Notes: generated by a model from the sequence alone, not told the origin. A stretch of DNA of 64,000 nt from Vulcanisaeta sp. JCM 16161 (GCF_001316285.1 NZ_BBDO01000002.1:62001-126000), one strand, 5' to 3'. Positions 17,795 to 27,047 are shown, counted from the first letter of the stretch. Made by a program: numbers and translations.

Positions 17795-19039
17795 TCAGCG
17801 CGCCCTCACATGGCTTATTAACACGTATATTAAGTAACCGATTATCCAGGGCAAAACAAGCGCCAGCCCAATAATTACGGAGGACGTTATGTTTACTAAG
17901 CTAATGCCCATCGCCGGCTTACCATAGGTTGGGTATGGCATGAACATAACCCAACCACCAATGAACGACTCATCCCATAGGATATTTGTTTCCGAGTTAA
18001 AAACGTAAATATCATTACCATTATTAACACCGTAAAATCCAAGGACTACCCTAGTTGGTATACCGTAATTTCTCAATACGGTCATGGCGAGCACGGTAAA
18101 GTCAATGATGGAACCCCTGCCAGTACTAAGCAGGTTATTGGGACCCACGGAATACGTAGTGACCCTGTACTTACCACTTGTTAGCACGTAGAATACCCTA
18201 TTAACCACAGCAATTGAACTACCTGACCCCTTAATACCGAATACCTTCGTAATTGTCAAACCCGATATTGCAACACCGGAAGACCCTAAATACTCAATTA
18301 CATATAGGAAGTTAGGATTACTAAGGCTAGTTATCTTCCTGCAAATATACATTGTGTAATTTGCCTCACTAATTGGTGATTCTGCAACGACGATATCTCC
18401 AGGCTCAAGTAATGTTAATTCCGTTTGCGGATACACACTTATTATTGATACATTACTTACGAAGTAAGATATTGGCGGCTGCGTATTAACAATAACTGGT
18501 ATTGGCACAACACTCATGGGATCGTAAAACGTTACATTGATCAAATACCTGGTGCAGTCATGGCCATTACTGAACCATATAGTTAATGGAGGCTTCGTAG
18601 TATTAACACCCACTAGGGATAACGTATTTACCAAAGTTCCATTGCTATACTCATTAAAGACCAGGTACCTTAGGTAAATAGGTACGTTAGACTGGGCAAT
18701 GGCCTCAAAGCCCGTGTAATTACCTGACGTTAATACCGTGGGTATAGACACAGATTTATAAACGATGATTGGGGTGAAGGAACCAATGAATGATGAACGA
18801 CTTATTAAACCATGGTACGTACCAACATATGTTAAATTCCCCACCTTAAGTAAACCAGCAAAAACACCCTCGTAAACACCCTGCGGAGCCATTATGTAAC
18901 CCGTGACGTTTTTAAATGACAATTGATACACAGTGATTGAGAATGCACTGCCGACATACGTTATTGACGCATTGATGGGTATGGATGATGAGTTTCCCTG
19001 CAATAGTTCAAGCAGCAAAAGCATTATTAACAAACTCAT
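17795..19039 (-). CDS. Transglutaminase-like membrane protein with replaced catalytic residues
   Basis: This secreted-side protein of about 414 residues has an N-terminal signal anchor (SLLIMLLLLELLQG) and a C-terminal helix (VIIGLALVLPWIIGYLIYVL). Near residues 330-390 a transglutaminase core is clear: GRGSIIDFTVLAMTVLRNYG IPTRVVLGFYG, then ILWDESFIGGWVMFMP. In active members these read GxCxxFA, HAWVE and DPT. Here Cys is Ser, His is Leu and Asp is Met, so the fold is kept but the triad is lost. Such genes commonly accompany MoxR and DUF58. I take ATG 19039 as start because a TATA-like TTTATTAAT sits about 27 nt before it; an in-frame TTG at 19063 is the alternative. Confidence 0.75.
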   Translation of the reverse strand: MSLLIMLLLLELLQGNSSSIPINASITYVGSAFSITVYQLSFKNVTGYIMAPQGVYEGVFAGLLKVGNLTYVGTYHGLISRSSFIGSFTPIIVYKSVSIPTVLTSGNYTGFEAIAQSNVPIYLRYLVFNEYSNGTLVNTLSLVGVNTTKPPLTIWFSNGHDCTRYLINVTFYDPMSVVPIPVIVNTQPPISYFVSNVSIISVYPQTELTLLEPGDIVVAESPISEANYTMYICRKITSLSNPNFLYVIEYLGSSGVAISGLTITKVFGIKGSGSSIAVVNRVFYVLTSGKYRVTTYSVGPNNLLSTGRGSIIDFTVLAMTVLRNYGIPTRVVLGFYGVNNGNDIYVFNSETNILWDESFIGGWVMFMPYPTYGKPAMGISLVNITSSVIIGLALVLPWIIGYLIYVLISHVRAR

Positions 19040-19056
19040 TTCACTACTTGTTAGTA

Positions 19057-19967
19057 ATGCCAATTAATAAATCATTAGTATCTAAGGCAGTGTTCCTTAC
19101 GCTTATTTTATTACTTATTCTATCCTCATCAATCAACGCACTCGAGATACGTACGTAGGCTTCTATAACATTGTTAATTGGCCGGTAATAAGTGTATCAA
19201 TAATAAATGGTACATACACGAGTAATGGCATAATCATAGTGATATCACCAGGGAGGTTATTAAACCAGGAATACACGGCCTTCACAGGTATTGGATTAAT
19301 AGGCGGTAATTACCTCCTGATTGACGGTATCATCTATGCCAATGGTACGATAGATATTGCCGAGTTAATGCCAATAAACTCATCAGTAAGTCTAGGCACC
19401 ATCAATAATGGGGCCATCGCACAATTAGGCATTAATGTCACTACGTATCCCACGGATTACGAAATAATTGGACAACGTACATACCACATAGGCCAGCTAG
19501 AGAGGGGGTCCTCAATTAACACGGTGGTAAATAGTAACGTATTGGTAATTAATGGTAAGCAATTAGTTGGTACGCGAAATAATGAAGTCAGCATCATGAA
19601 AGAGGAAATGCGTAGTAGCCATGTAATTATTTATTTAATAATTGATTTTACATTAATTGCAACCACAGCCCTAATTGCATTGTTATTGATAATGCCATTA
19701 CTTAGGTACCAGGTATACGATGATAAGGAGTGCATCAATGAGTCGTTCGCGAAATTCGTAAGGAGACTTGGCGTTAAGGACCCATCATTAACCCATAGGG
19801 ATATTCGTAATTACTTAATGAGAAGCTCTAAAGTTAATGATGACATTATTGATAGGTTAATTAATTACTATGAGGTAGCCATTTATGGAAATAGGCCCGT
19901 TAAATGTGAGGAATTTAAGAAGGTGATTAGGGAAGCTCTTAATGCAAATGTTCGTGGGAGGAATTGA
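19057..19967 (+). CDS. Secreted/membrane protein with DUF4129-like cytosolic tail, one frameshift
   Basis: A signal peptide (MPINKSLVSKAVFLTLILLL ILSSSINA) is read from ATG 19057. A shift near 19155 leads into the frame open to 19967 (VNWPVISVSIINGTYTSNGI). The extracellular part is beta-rich with many Asn-X-Ser/Thr sites. One membrane helix (VIIYLIIDFTLIATTALIAL) precedes a charged cytosolic domain with FAKFVRRLGVKDPSLTHRDI and VIREALNANV, resembling the C-terminal domain of DUF4129 proteins that go with MoxR/DUF58/transglutaminase. It is divergent from the transglutaminase-like gene with only 17 nt between starts, and overlaps the start of rnhB by 26 nt. Confidence 0.6.
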
Positions 19968-20595
19968 TGAGGCCGGTAGAGGACCCGTCATTGGGCCTAT
20001 GGTTATGGCAATAGTTGTTGTGGACGATATGAATAGGTTGCGGGCTATGGGTGTTAAAGACTCTAAGGAGCTGAGCCCAACTGGTAGGGCTCGCTTATTT
20101 TCAATTCTTAAATCAACATTAAACTACATGGACTATGAAGTCATAGAGCCCGGGACCATCGATAATTACGTATATATGAACGCTCTAAACATCCTCGAAG
20201 TCGAGATAGCCGCCAAATTAATCAATAGAGCGTTAAGTAATGTATCACCTCAGGTGGTGTATATTGACTCGCCTGACCCAAAGCCCGGGAGGTTTAGGGA
20301 TATGGTTAAGAGGGGGGTTGAGGGCAATGTTGAGATTGTGGCTATGAATAATGCGGATAAGTTGGTGCCGGTAGTGTCTGCTGCGAGTATAGTGGCTAAG
20401 GTGGTTAGGGATTCGATTATTGAGGAGCTGCATAGGGAGTATGGGGACTTCGGCAGTGGTTATCCAAGTGATCCAAGGACGATAACATTCCTCAGGGATT
20501 GGATTAGGAGGCATGGTGATTTACCACCTATTGTCAGGAGGAGTTGGTCTACAGTGAGGAAATTACTTAGTAATAACCTGGATAGGTACTTATGA
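19942..20595 (+). CDS. rnhB: Ribonuclease HII
   Basis: It degrades RNA in RNA-DNA hybrids and removes single ribonucleotides from DNA. Intact, 217 residues. The active site is visible as GGIDEAGRGPVIGPMVMA (Asp9, Glu10), with VVYIDSPDPKPGRF carrying the third acidic residue and NADKLVPVVSAASIVAKVVR D the fourth region, then YGDFGSGYPSDPRTI. Two start codons are possible, 19942 and 19948. Both overlap the preceding membrane-protein gene, so it is probably translated from the same transcript. Confidence 0.95.
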   Translation: MQMFVGGIDEAGRGPVIGPMVMAIVVVDDMNRLRAMGVKDSKELSPTGRARLFSILKSTLNYMDYEVIEPGTIDNYVYMNALNILEVEIAAKLINRALSNVSPQVVYIDSPDPKPGRFRDMVKRGVEGNVEIVAMNNADKLVPVVSAASIVAKVVRDSIIEELHREYGDFGSGYPSDPRTITFLRDWIRRHGDLPPIVRRSWSTVRKLLSNNLDRYL

Positions 20596-20644
20596 TTATC
20601 GTAACTCATTAAGTATAAATACCTAGGGAATTATTAATTTATCG

Positions 20645-20893
20645 ATGAGGACAAGCCTAATGGTGGCATTAATCGGATTAGTATTTATGGTTATAGGCTT
20701 CGTCCTATCCTCAATCGCAGGTAATGTACTAACCTCCTCATCATTCTTCGTAATAGGGTTCCTACTCAACATCCTGGGCATACTAATGATAAATAGGGAT
20801 ATTGAGAACCTCCTGGTAAAGCTGGAGATGGAGAGTAATAAGCCAAGTCCTGACGACATAAAGAGAAGGCCGCTTAGGAAACCGAAGAGGTGA
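20645..20893 (+). CDS. Small two-helix membrane protein
   Basis: This 82-residue protein has two membrane helices (LMVALIGLVFMVIGFVLSSI and SFFVIGFLLNILGILMI) and a basic cytosolic tail ending DDIKRRPLRKPKR. It lies 49 nt after rnhB on the same strand. I do not recognise a family. The clear hydrophobic and basic layout, plus an ATG 25-30 nt after an AT-rich element (AAGTATAAATACC at about 20610), supports a real leaderless gene. Confidence 0.55.
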   Translation: MRTSLMVALIGLVFMVIGFVLSSIAGNVLTSSSFFVIGFLLNILGILMINRDIENLLVKLEMESNKPSPDDIKRRPLRKPKR

Positions 20894-20988
20894 CCAACTC
20901 AACGCTAGACTTTACATACGTCTTTTGATTATCAACTTTGGTAATTTTTATTTACTAATTCAATAAACATTATGTAATTGGTGATTCT

Positions 20989-21822
20989 GTGAAGACGATA
21001 TTAATAACGAGTGGTACGAAGGGCGGCACGGGCAAGACCACGATAGCCGTAAACATGGCCGTAATACTAGCCTACGAATTGAGGAGCAAGACTCAGTATC
21101 CTGTCGTTCTCATAGACCTCGGCCTTGATAGCGGCACAGCAACCCTGTTAATGCTTGGTAATGTTAATGAGCAAATGCCGTACACATTGGCTGATTATTT
21201 CATGGGTAAGATCCCTGACCCCCTCTCCACATTTTATGTGAAGACTTGGCAAATTGATGGTGATACCTTTAAACTGGTCTTCACGGCATCCCTTAGTCAA
21301 TACCCAAGCCAGGTTAGGATTGATAGGTACCTACTCAGGGGCTTGCTAAATGCTGTGGAGGCTATTTCGCCGCTGTACGTGATAATCGATACACCAGCCC
21401 TTGGATTGTCCTACGACACATTAATAACACTGCTTGAGGTCAGCACTAACGCCATATTAATCGCCATACCTGACCACAGTAGTTTAAAGGCCGTTGGTAA
21501 CGTGGTTAATCTAATACGTGATTTAAAGGCAAGTAATAAGTTATTAAAGCCAATATTGAATATGCTAAATGTTAAGTATCCTGTGGATGCCCTGAGCGGT
21601 TATCCATGGACGAAACTCCTCAGGGATATAGTTGGTATTGAGCCGCACGTGATTCCTTACGATGAGTTATTCCCAATAGTTAGGCAGGCGCTGGAGATAG
21701 AGAGTCTTAAGTTATCATTTTATGAGTCACCGGCTCTCGACTCAATTTTTAAGTACATAGATTACTTAATGGAGCAGCACCGCCAGGCTAGTTTAGTAGG
21801 GCACGCTTGTCGATGGTGTTGA
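20989..21822 (+). CDS. ParA/MinD-type ATPase
   Basis: This P-loop ATPase of the SIMIBI class has the deviant Walker A KGGTGKTT at residues 11-18. Also present are Walker A' VVLIDLGLDSG, switch-like YVIIDTPALG and AILIAIPDHSS. It starts with GTG. It probably dimerises on a membrane or DNA surface. The last residues run into the end of the convergent pilus gene, overlapping it by 30 nt. ParA-like proteins often position type IV pili or chemoreceptors, so a role with its neighbour is possible but unproven. The final HACRWC looks unlike a family C terminus and may result from an indel. Confidence 0.75.
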   Translation: MKTILITSGTKGGTGKTTIAVNMAVILAYELRSKTQYPVVLIDLGLDSGTATLLMLGNVNEQMPYTLADYFMGKIPDPLSTFYVKTWQIDGDTFKLVFTASLSQYPSQVRIDRYLLRGLLNAVEAISPLYVIIDTPALGLSYDTLITLLEVSTNAILIAIPDHSSLKAVGNVVNLIRDLKASNKLLKPILNMLNVKYPVDALSGYPWTKLLRDIVGIEPHVIPYDELFPIVRQALEIESLKLSFYESPALDSIFKYIDYLMEQHRQASLVGHACRWC

Positions 21823-23650
21823 CATGGCACCAAATAGCGCATTCGCTAGGAATGGGGACATCGCGTAGACGAGGACAACCATTAATGTCAATACCACGCA
21901 TGCCTAAACCCAAGGGATAACTCGCCCTCACCGAGTTTGCCAGCTATCAATCCCATGATGAAGGAATCTATTGTTATTGTGAAGGAGAAGGAGGTAGCTA
22001 GTAAATTAATTAATGGGTTAGAGGTTGGTCCACCAGTGGCGACTCCGCCGGGACCTACCCTGGTGACTATGGCAACAACCGAGAATATTAGGACTACTAA
22101 CGTGACTATTAGTATGACGGCGCCTATGTACGGAACATACCTCAAGGGCCTTAACCTGGCCTCATGTTCTCCTGAACGCTAACTATCGATGATGCGAAGC
22201 TCGCGAGCATGTCGAGGACCTGCGGCGAAGCACCACCAAGGTCTATCGTCTCGGTGAGTAGGAATGTGAAGACCTTCGAGTAGTAACTATGCAGTTTAGG
22301 CATTATTGATGATAAGACCTCCCTAATTGGCACGCCATACCTGATTTGTCTAACCATGATATCGAGATACTTATCAAAGGCGCCATATCTCCTGGTATAT
22401 CTTAATGTCTCAAACGTCTTCTCCGGAGTGAAGCCACTCTTCCTTAATTCAGTCACATCCCTAAGGAACTCCGCGTATTCCCTATCAATTTCCCACCTCT
22501 CACCAACAACCTTCATTGAATATATTGCGGTTGGTACGAAGGATAGGGCGAGGGTGAGCCCAAAAACTATCGTGAAATCCAGAGGAATTGGTAAACCATG
22601 AATGTAAATTCTATTACTTAAATCCCTATGAAAGAGCATTGTGTACTCAAGCACACCAAGCACCGCAGCCACGGCTATCGAGGCACCAGCCCACTTATAA
22701 GGCCTATAATCAGTGTATGGTGACCTAAAGGCCGATACCTCACCAAGGTATATGAAGGCTATTGATATTGCTGGCACGACGAACAATCCAAACATGTAGT
22801 TTGAGTTTATTGCCTGCATGAAAGCTGCGTACCTATTACCGAAGGGTGTTACGGCCTGGGCCAGGTAAAGCACGTCTAGGCCAATTAGGAGTATTGCTGC
22901 TGAACCTATGTAACTCTCCATGAGCATGCCGAGGAACTCCGCCGCCCTATTCATACGCTCAATTGCATTGCTAACAATATCATGGAGCCTAGTGTTTATG
23001 TAGTGAACAACATCACCACCGGTCCTAACCGTGGTTATGTAGCCACTAATGAACTCCCTAAGCGACCTACTCTCTATAACTGAGGATACGTTGGATAATG
23101 CAGTAAGTGGGTCCTCACCAAAAACCTTAAACCTAATGTAGCCCACCTGGCCACCCTACCCATGACCTCAAGTATTTTTGCCTCGGCAATTCTCTCCACA
23201 GCCCTGAACACGGAAAGGCCTGAGTTGGTTATCGCCGATACATAGGCAACGAAGAAGGGAAGTTCCGTGTCTACCTTAAAGGCTAGGTCACTTGCCGTTA
23301 TCCTAGGCATCCCAATCATCATTTCATACACTATTAACGGCATGAGGATGAGGACGACGCCATTATTATTAGCACGAGATCCCTAACGCCGTACTGCGTC
23401 GAAAAGAGGAGTCTCATTTTAAGTAAAATCAGTGCATTGCTTAGATTCAGCATTATTAAGACAACGCCCAGTGGAGCCGTTATTGCAAGCATTATAGTCG
23501 TTATGAATAGAACCCTCGCCAGGTAACGCTCAGGCTTGTGAACGATAATGACGATGCAAGGCTCTTCTCTAGTCTCTCGTAAATTCTCGTATTCCTCAGC
23601 CTAAGGATTAGTGGTCCCATTACCGATAATGATAGTTCGTCTAAATCCAC
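21793..23650 (-). CDS. Type IV pilus/archaellum-like core membrane protein (T2SSF), four or five frameshifts
   Basis: This homologue of TadC/FlaJ forms the membrane platform of archaeal type IV pilus machines. Starting from GTG 23650, frames join as VDLDELSLSVMGPLILRLR; HKPERYLARVLFITTIMLAI; VVLILMPLIVYEMMIGMP; FFVAYVSAITNSGLSVFRAV; VRTGGDVVHYINTRLHDIV; EFLRDVTELRKSGFTPEKTF; TIDLGGASPQVLDMLASF; and a last helix VVLTLMVVLVYAMSPFLANA ending at 21793. Two T2SSF domains and about nine helices are visible, about 615 residues. No pilus ATPase or pilin gene is next to it. The many breaks could mean decay, but all segments are conserved in order. Confidence 0.78.
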
Positions 23651-23686
23651 ATTCTATTCTAAAATTTCAACTTTATAAATCTACCT

Positions 23687-24297
23687 CTACACGAAGTAAA
23701 GCAGTGCACGAATGATTATATAAACAGCAAACGCCATTATACCTAATGCCGAGACAAGCTTAATGGCAAAATCAACCCTAGAACCACCATAAACCTTACC
23801 AACATAGACAGCGTAAGGAAACACAAAGACCCAAATGAGAATGGCCGTAAATAAACCAGCCACACTAAAAATACCGAAAATGCTCATGAATGATAAACCC
23901 GCCGTAAACCACCAAAAAAAACTTGATAAGGATTTGTCAAACCCACGGAAATTCCCACGAAGTAATTAAGGAATGGAGATCTATTACCGCTGGAACTCTT
24001 AGGTGAGAAGGTGGACCTAAGTATTGATATTGCTAAGTACATCATTACTGCAAAGCCAACGAAGTAAAGATAATACACGTAGTGACCCAAGACCCTGGAG
24101 AAGAAGTACGTAATAACCATGAGAATACCATCTGCGGACATAGCCCCAAGACCAACACTAGTACCATGAATTGGCGAACGCGTAGCCTCGGCAGCAATTA
24201 ACGCGTTCATAGGCCCTGGAGGAACAGCAAGGAGAAACCCAAAGACCATCCCAATCACAAAATCATAAATCTGTTGAAACATTACGAAACTTACCAA
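23687..24297 (-). CDS. LysE-family exporter, one frameshift in a T run
   Basis: This is an amino-acid or metabolite exporter of about 203 residues with six helices. The family signature GMVFGFLLAVPPGPMNALIA AEA lies in helix 1. ISVGLTNPYQVFFWW is the conserved NP-containing helix, but the frame breaks inside it, where eight T are read instead of nine (about 23917-23924). The second frame continues FTAGLSFMSIFGIFSVAGLF and ends at 23687 with IMAFAVYIIIRALLYFV. The substrate cannot be predicted. Its promoter region also holds a candidate C/D-box RNA on the other strand. Confidence 0.85.
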
Positions 24298-24330
24298 CGC
24301 CTAAAATTAAAAATTACGCATAAATTTTAA

Positions 24331-24395
24331 ATCAAAGATGATGAGGATAAACCCGACAGATAATGAAGAATGCTTGACCGGCTGAATCCATTGAT
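24331..24395 (+). ncRNA. C/D-box sRNA candidate (2'-O-methylation guide)
   Basis: Between LysE and tRNA(CAU), box C ATGATGA (24338-24344) is followed by a 12-nt guide GGATAAACCCGA and a D'-like CAGA. Then comes C'-like ATGAAGA (24363-24369), a 12-nt guide ATGCTTGACCGG and box D CTGA (24382-24385). Both guides have the same length, as archaeal sRNPs require. Flanking ATCAA (24331-24335) and TTGAT (24391-24395) can form the terminal stem. The D guide would direct methylation of the base pairing with the fifth nucleotide upstream of box D. I could not identify the target. Confidence 0.62.
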
Positions 24396-24519
24396 TGAGT
24401 TAGCAGCACTACACAGAACTAAAGAAATAGAACAATTAAAGGCGATGACGAGACCAAATAGCTCCGCCCAAGGCCCACGGGTCTAATAAAAACAATAATC
24501 ATCACAAATAATTTATTCC

Positions 24520-24617
24520 TGGTGCGGGGGCGGGATTTGAACCCGGGACCTCCCGGTTATGAGCCATACGCGGGGCTAACGCCCCAGGGCGCTCTAGCCG
24601 GGCTAAGCTACCCCCGC
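24520..24617 (-). tRNA. tRNA(CAU), probably elongator Met, with intron at position 29/30
   Basis: The cloverleaf is complete: acceptor GCGGGGG/CCCCCGC, discriminator A, encoded CCA and T-arm CCGGG-TTCAAAT-CCCGC region. Removing 21 nt (24566-24586) from the 5' anticodon strand gives CCCGG-CTCATAA-CCGGG with anticodon CAT (24559-24561). It lacks the three G-C pairs next to the loop that mark initiator tRNA, so it is elongator Met, or possibly tRNA-Ile2 with modified C34. The intron has the same place, length and core hairpin (GGGGC-GTTA-GCCCC) as that of tRNA-Thr(CGU). Confidence 0.92.
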
Positions 24618-24640
24618 TGTATGGTCCTCACATTCTCCGG

Positions 24641-24648
24641 TTTAAAAG
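24641..24648 (-). promoter_or_regulatory. TATA box of tRNA(CAU)
   Basis: Read on the minus strand, CTTTTAAA is preceded by GAAAAACA and lies about 27 nt before the tRNA 5' end at 24617, as expected for an archaeal TATA element with BRE. Confidence 0.65.
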
Positions 24649-24676
24649 TGTTTTTCTATGGCCATTTTATTCAGGG

Positions 24677-25762
24677 TTATAGCCTTGGTATTTTTCTTCG
24701 TCTTTTTGGTCTTAGTGTGTATCTTAGTATGTACATGATTAGTATTAGTAGTATTAGTAGGAGTATGTCTTGAATTGGTGCTGCATAGCTTATTTGTGTT
24801 GTCGCTTGTTGGTTTTGTGGTTTATTTTCGTTGTACCATTGTTGTATTATTGTAGTTATTTCCTGGGCTATCTGTGGGTTCTTGATTATTATTCCGAGTT
24901 CCCTATTGTCGTTTAGTGAGTTATAATCGAGGTTTACACTGCCCACGTACACGTAGTCGCCAACGACTATTGCCTTTGCCGTTAGGTCACTAACCATCAC
25001 CGCGCCTAACTCATTGACTGCCTCTTCATTCTCGGTATGCTGCCCAACGAGTACAAGCCTATCACTGTGTGTCAGTATTAGGCTGTACATACCTGAGGAT
25101 GGATAAAGCTCCTCCATAGCAATGTAAAGGGTACCCGGCTGACTGAGTAGGTCCTCTAGGTATTCCACTGAGTTTATGGGCGATACAATAATGCCTGGGT
25201 AGTTTATCTGCGTGATTGATTCATTATGGTAGTCATTAAGTATTATTCCTGCAAAGACCTGGGCCATACTTGAGTTCTTAATCACGAGGTCAATACCCAG
25301 GTCTCTCTCGAAGCCGTAGTACGTTGGGTTTATTGAGCCTATAATCACGGTATCATTATCTATGACGAAGACCTTGCTATGCACATAGTCATAGCCATAA
25401 TTAAAAGAGACATGAACACCCGAACTAATTAATTCATTAACGGCTGAATACTCCTCCTCGGGAATCCCACCATAGACATTGCCGGATAAAACCACGTAAA
25501 CCTCAACACCCCTCTGAGCCAAGCTTACCAACTCATTAACCAGGGGTTGGTATGTCAACTCATAAACCTCAGCATACACGCAACACCTTGCTTCGCCAAT
25601 CACATTGAGTATGTATGTTGAGTTTATTGGTGAAACAACAATTGATACTTGACTCGAGTTTACGGCAACAAACCAACCCTGCGCATGGGCATTCATGGAT
25701 AATAACGTGATAGTAATTAACACGATAATTAAAGCAGACCTCATTAAAACGTAATTTCCCAA
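24677..25762 (-). CDS. Extracellular phospholipase-D-like protein with one degenerate HKD motif
   Basis: This 361-residue membrane-tethered protein has an N-terminal signal (SALIIVLITITLLSMNAHA) and a C-terminal helix (AAPIQDILLLILLILIMYIL) with a basic tail, so the enzyme domain faces outside. The first PLD motif is intact: HSKVFVIDNDTVIIGSIN. The second reads TAKAIVVGDYVYVGSVN, with Thr in place of the catalytic His and a displaced Asp. A single HKD suggests either dimerisation, as in Nuc-type nucleases, or reduced activity. Substrates could be nucleic acid or phosphodiester lipids. The gene is intact and lies alone between two tRNA genes. Confidence 0.8.
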   Translation of the reverse strand: MGNYVLMRSALIIVLITITLLSMNAHAQGWFVAVNSSQVSIVVSPINSTYILNVIGEARCCVYAEVYELTYQPLVNELVSLAQRGVEVYVVLSGNVYGGIPEEEYSAVNELISSGVHVSFNYGYDYVHSKVFVIDNDTVIIGSINPTYYGFERDLGIDLVIKNSSMAQVFAGIILNDYHNESITQINYPGIIVSPINSVEYLEDLLSQPGTLYIAMEELYPSSGMYSLILTHSDRLVLVGQHTENEEAVNELGAVMVSDLTAKAIVVGDYVYVGSVNLDYNSLNDNRELGIIIKNPQIAQEITTIIQQWYNENKPQNQQATTQISYAAPIQDILLLILLILIMYILRYTLRPKRRRKIPRL

Positions 25763-25820
25763 TTAGTCATTTAAGTACAATACTAAAAATACGCAATACT
25801 ACGAAGACCCTAGAAAAATG

Positions 25821-25829
25821 CTTTTAAAT
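25821..25829 (+). promoter_or_regulatory. TATA box of tRNA-Lys
   Basis: CTTTTAAAT preceded by GAAAAATG lies about 26 nt before the tRNA 5' end, matching the promoters of the other two tRNA genes here. Confidence 0.65.
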
Positions 25830-25849
25830 CAGAGAAAAACCAATCGCAA

Positions 25850-25962
<113 letters not shown>

Positions 25963-26159
25963 CACGGGTTGTTGATGTTTGTGTTTGTTGTTTTATTGTT
26001 TGTAGGTTGAGGGAAATTGAAATTTCATTATTCCATTCGTGTTCTTGCCAGGTCCATGAGCCTTAGGTGGAGTTTATGGTGAGGCGTTTAATTAATCTTC
26101 AGAGGTATTGACTTATGATAGAATCTTTATTTCTTAAGTTGCTTCAGGTGTTATGATCT
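25963..26159. other. Intergenic spacer after tRNA-Lys
   Basis: This 197-nt stretch is T-rich directly after the tRNA (GTTGTTGATGTTTG and further T runs), which probably terminates its transcript. The remainder shows no open frame with a start, no palindrome of note and no box C/D pair. Confidence 0.4.
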
Positions 26160-27047
26160 TTAATTGCTCAATGCCGTATGGAGTGACCGTAAAAATGAAG
26201 ATTGTAATTTAGTAAATGCTTTAAGATTATTTTTACCTGTAATTTTTATTATATAGATTTTGTTATTGCTTGTATTATTTCCTTTGTTTGCTCTATGCTT
26301 TTTTTGTAGTCCTTGCCATGCCTCGAGTGATACCCTTATCTTTACGTCCTTCCATCTATTAAGCACGTCATCAACGTACTTCTCGGCTCTCCTTAGGCAG
26401 TCTGGACATAGGTAGTACTTACCGAGTGGTATTACGTCGACTATCTCCCTATTCCTATGATTATTCATGTGGCACTCGAGCTCTATCCTCCTGACTCCAT
26501 CCTCAAGCTCCCTAATGATATTCAGCTCACTCAGCTTTGAATGCACAGACTCCACAAAGTCGCTAATATACCTTAACTCCGAGTAATCCTCCGGCATGAA
26601 AACATTGGTTATATTAGCGATACTCCTAACATCATCCTCAATGAACCAATCCACGACACTAAGCAGGAACGCAGCATTTAACGTACTATCCAACCTGCTT
26701 ATCAACTCCTCATTAACCCTGACCTTAGCCGCAGTACTACCATCAGGATTCAAAAACTCGATGTAAGGCTCCTTGCCAGTCACAATCCTATAATCACCCC
26801 AATCACCACCCCTACCACTCAACGATTCCTCAATACTCGACCACCAAACCCTATACTCACGCTGACCAACCCTAAACGAGACAACAAAACCATCAGTAAA
26901 CATCGGCCTAGCTAAAACATCCACATTACCAATGACGTAATCCCTAGGAACCTTAATAGTGATCCTATTTCTAATCGAATCCCTGAGCATCCTTAGCTCC
27001 TTAATAATCCCAACAACATCCCCAAGACTAACCTCAACAAAACTCAT
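26160..27047 (-). CDS. Hypothetical protein with CxxC, Thermoproteales-type
   Basis: I do not recognise this 295-residue soluble protein with certainty. It opens with VSLGDVVGIIKELRMLRDSI RNR, followed by a beta-rich part (KVPRDYVIGNVDVLARPMF and VVSFRVGQREYRVWWSSIEE). Later come an ELECHMNNH stretch and YLCPDCLRRAEKYVDDVL, which together could bind zinc (two Cys, a Cys and His). The tail is basic and Asn-rich (KKHRANKGNNTSNNK). The style resembles the repeated PaREP2-type families of Pyrobaculum, but I cannot confirm membership. Upstream, on the same strand, lies the structured small RNA at 27203-27263. Confidence 0.5.
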   Translation of the reverse strand: MSFVEVSLGDVVGIIKELRMLRDSIRNRITIKVPRDYVIGNVDVLARPMFTDGFVVSFRVGQREYRVWWSSIEESLSGRGGDWGDYRIVTGKEPYIEFLNPDGSTAAKVRVNEELISRLDSTLNAAFLLSVVDWFIEDDVRSIANITNVFMPEDYSELRYISDFVESVHSKLSELNIIRELEDGVRRIELECHMNNHRNREIVDVIPLGKYYLCPDCLRRAEKYVDDVLNRWKDVKIRVSLEAWQGLQKKHRANKGNNTSNNKIYIIKITGKNNLKAFTKLQSSFLRSLHTALSN

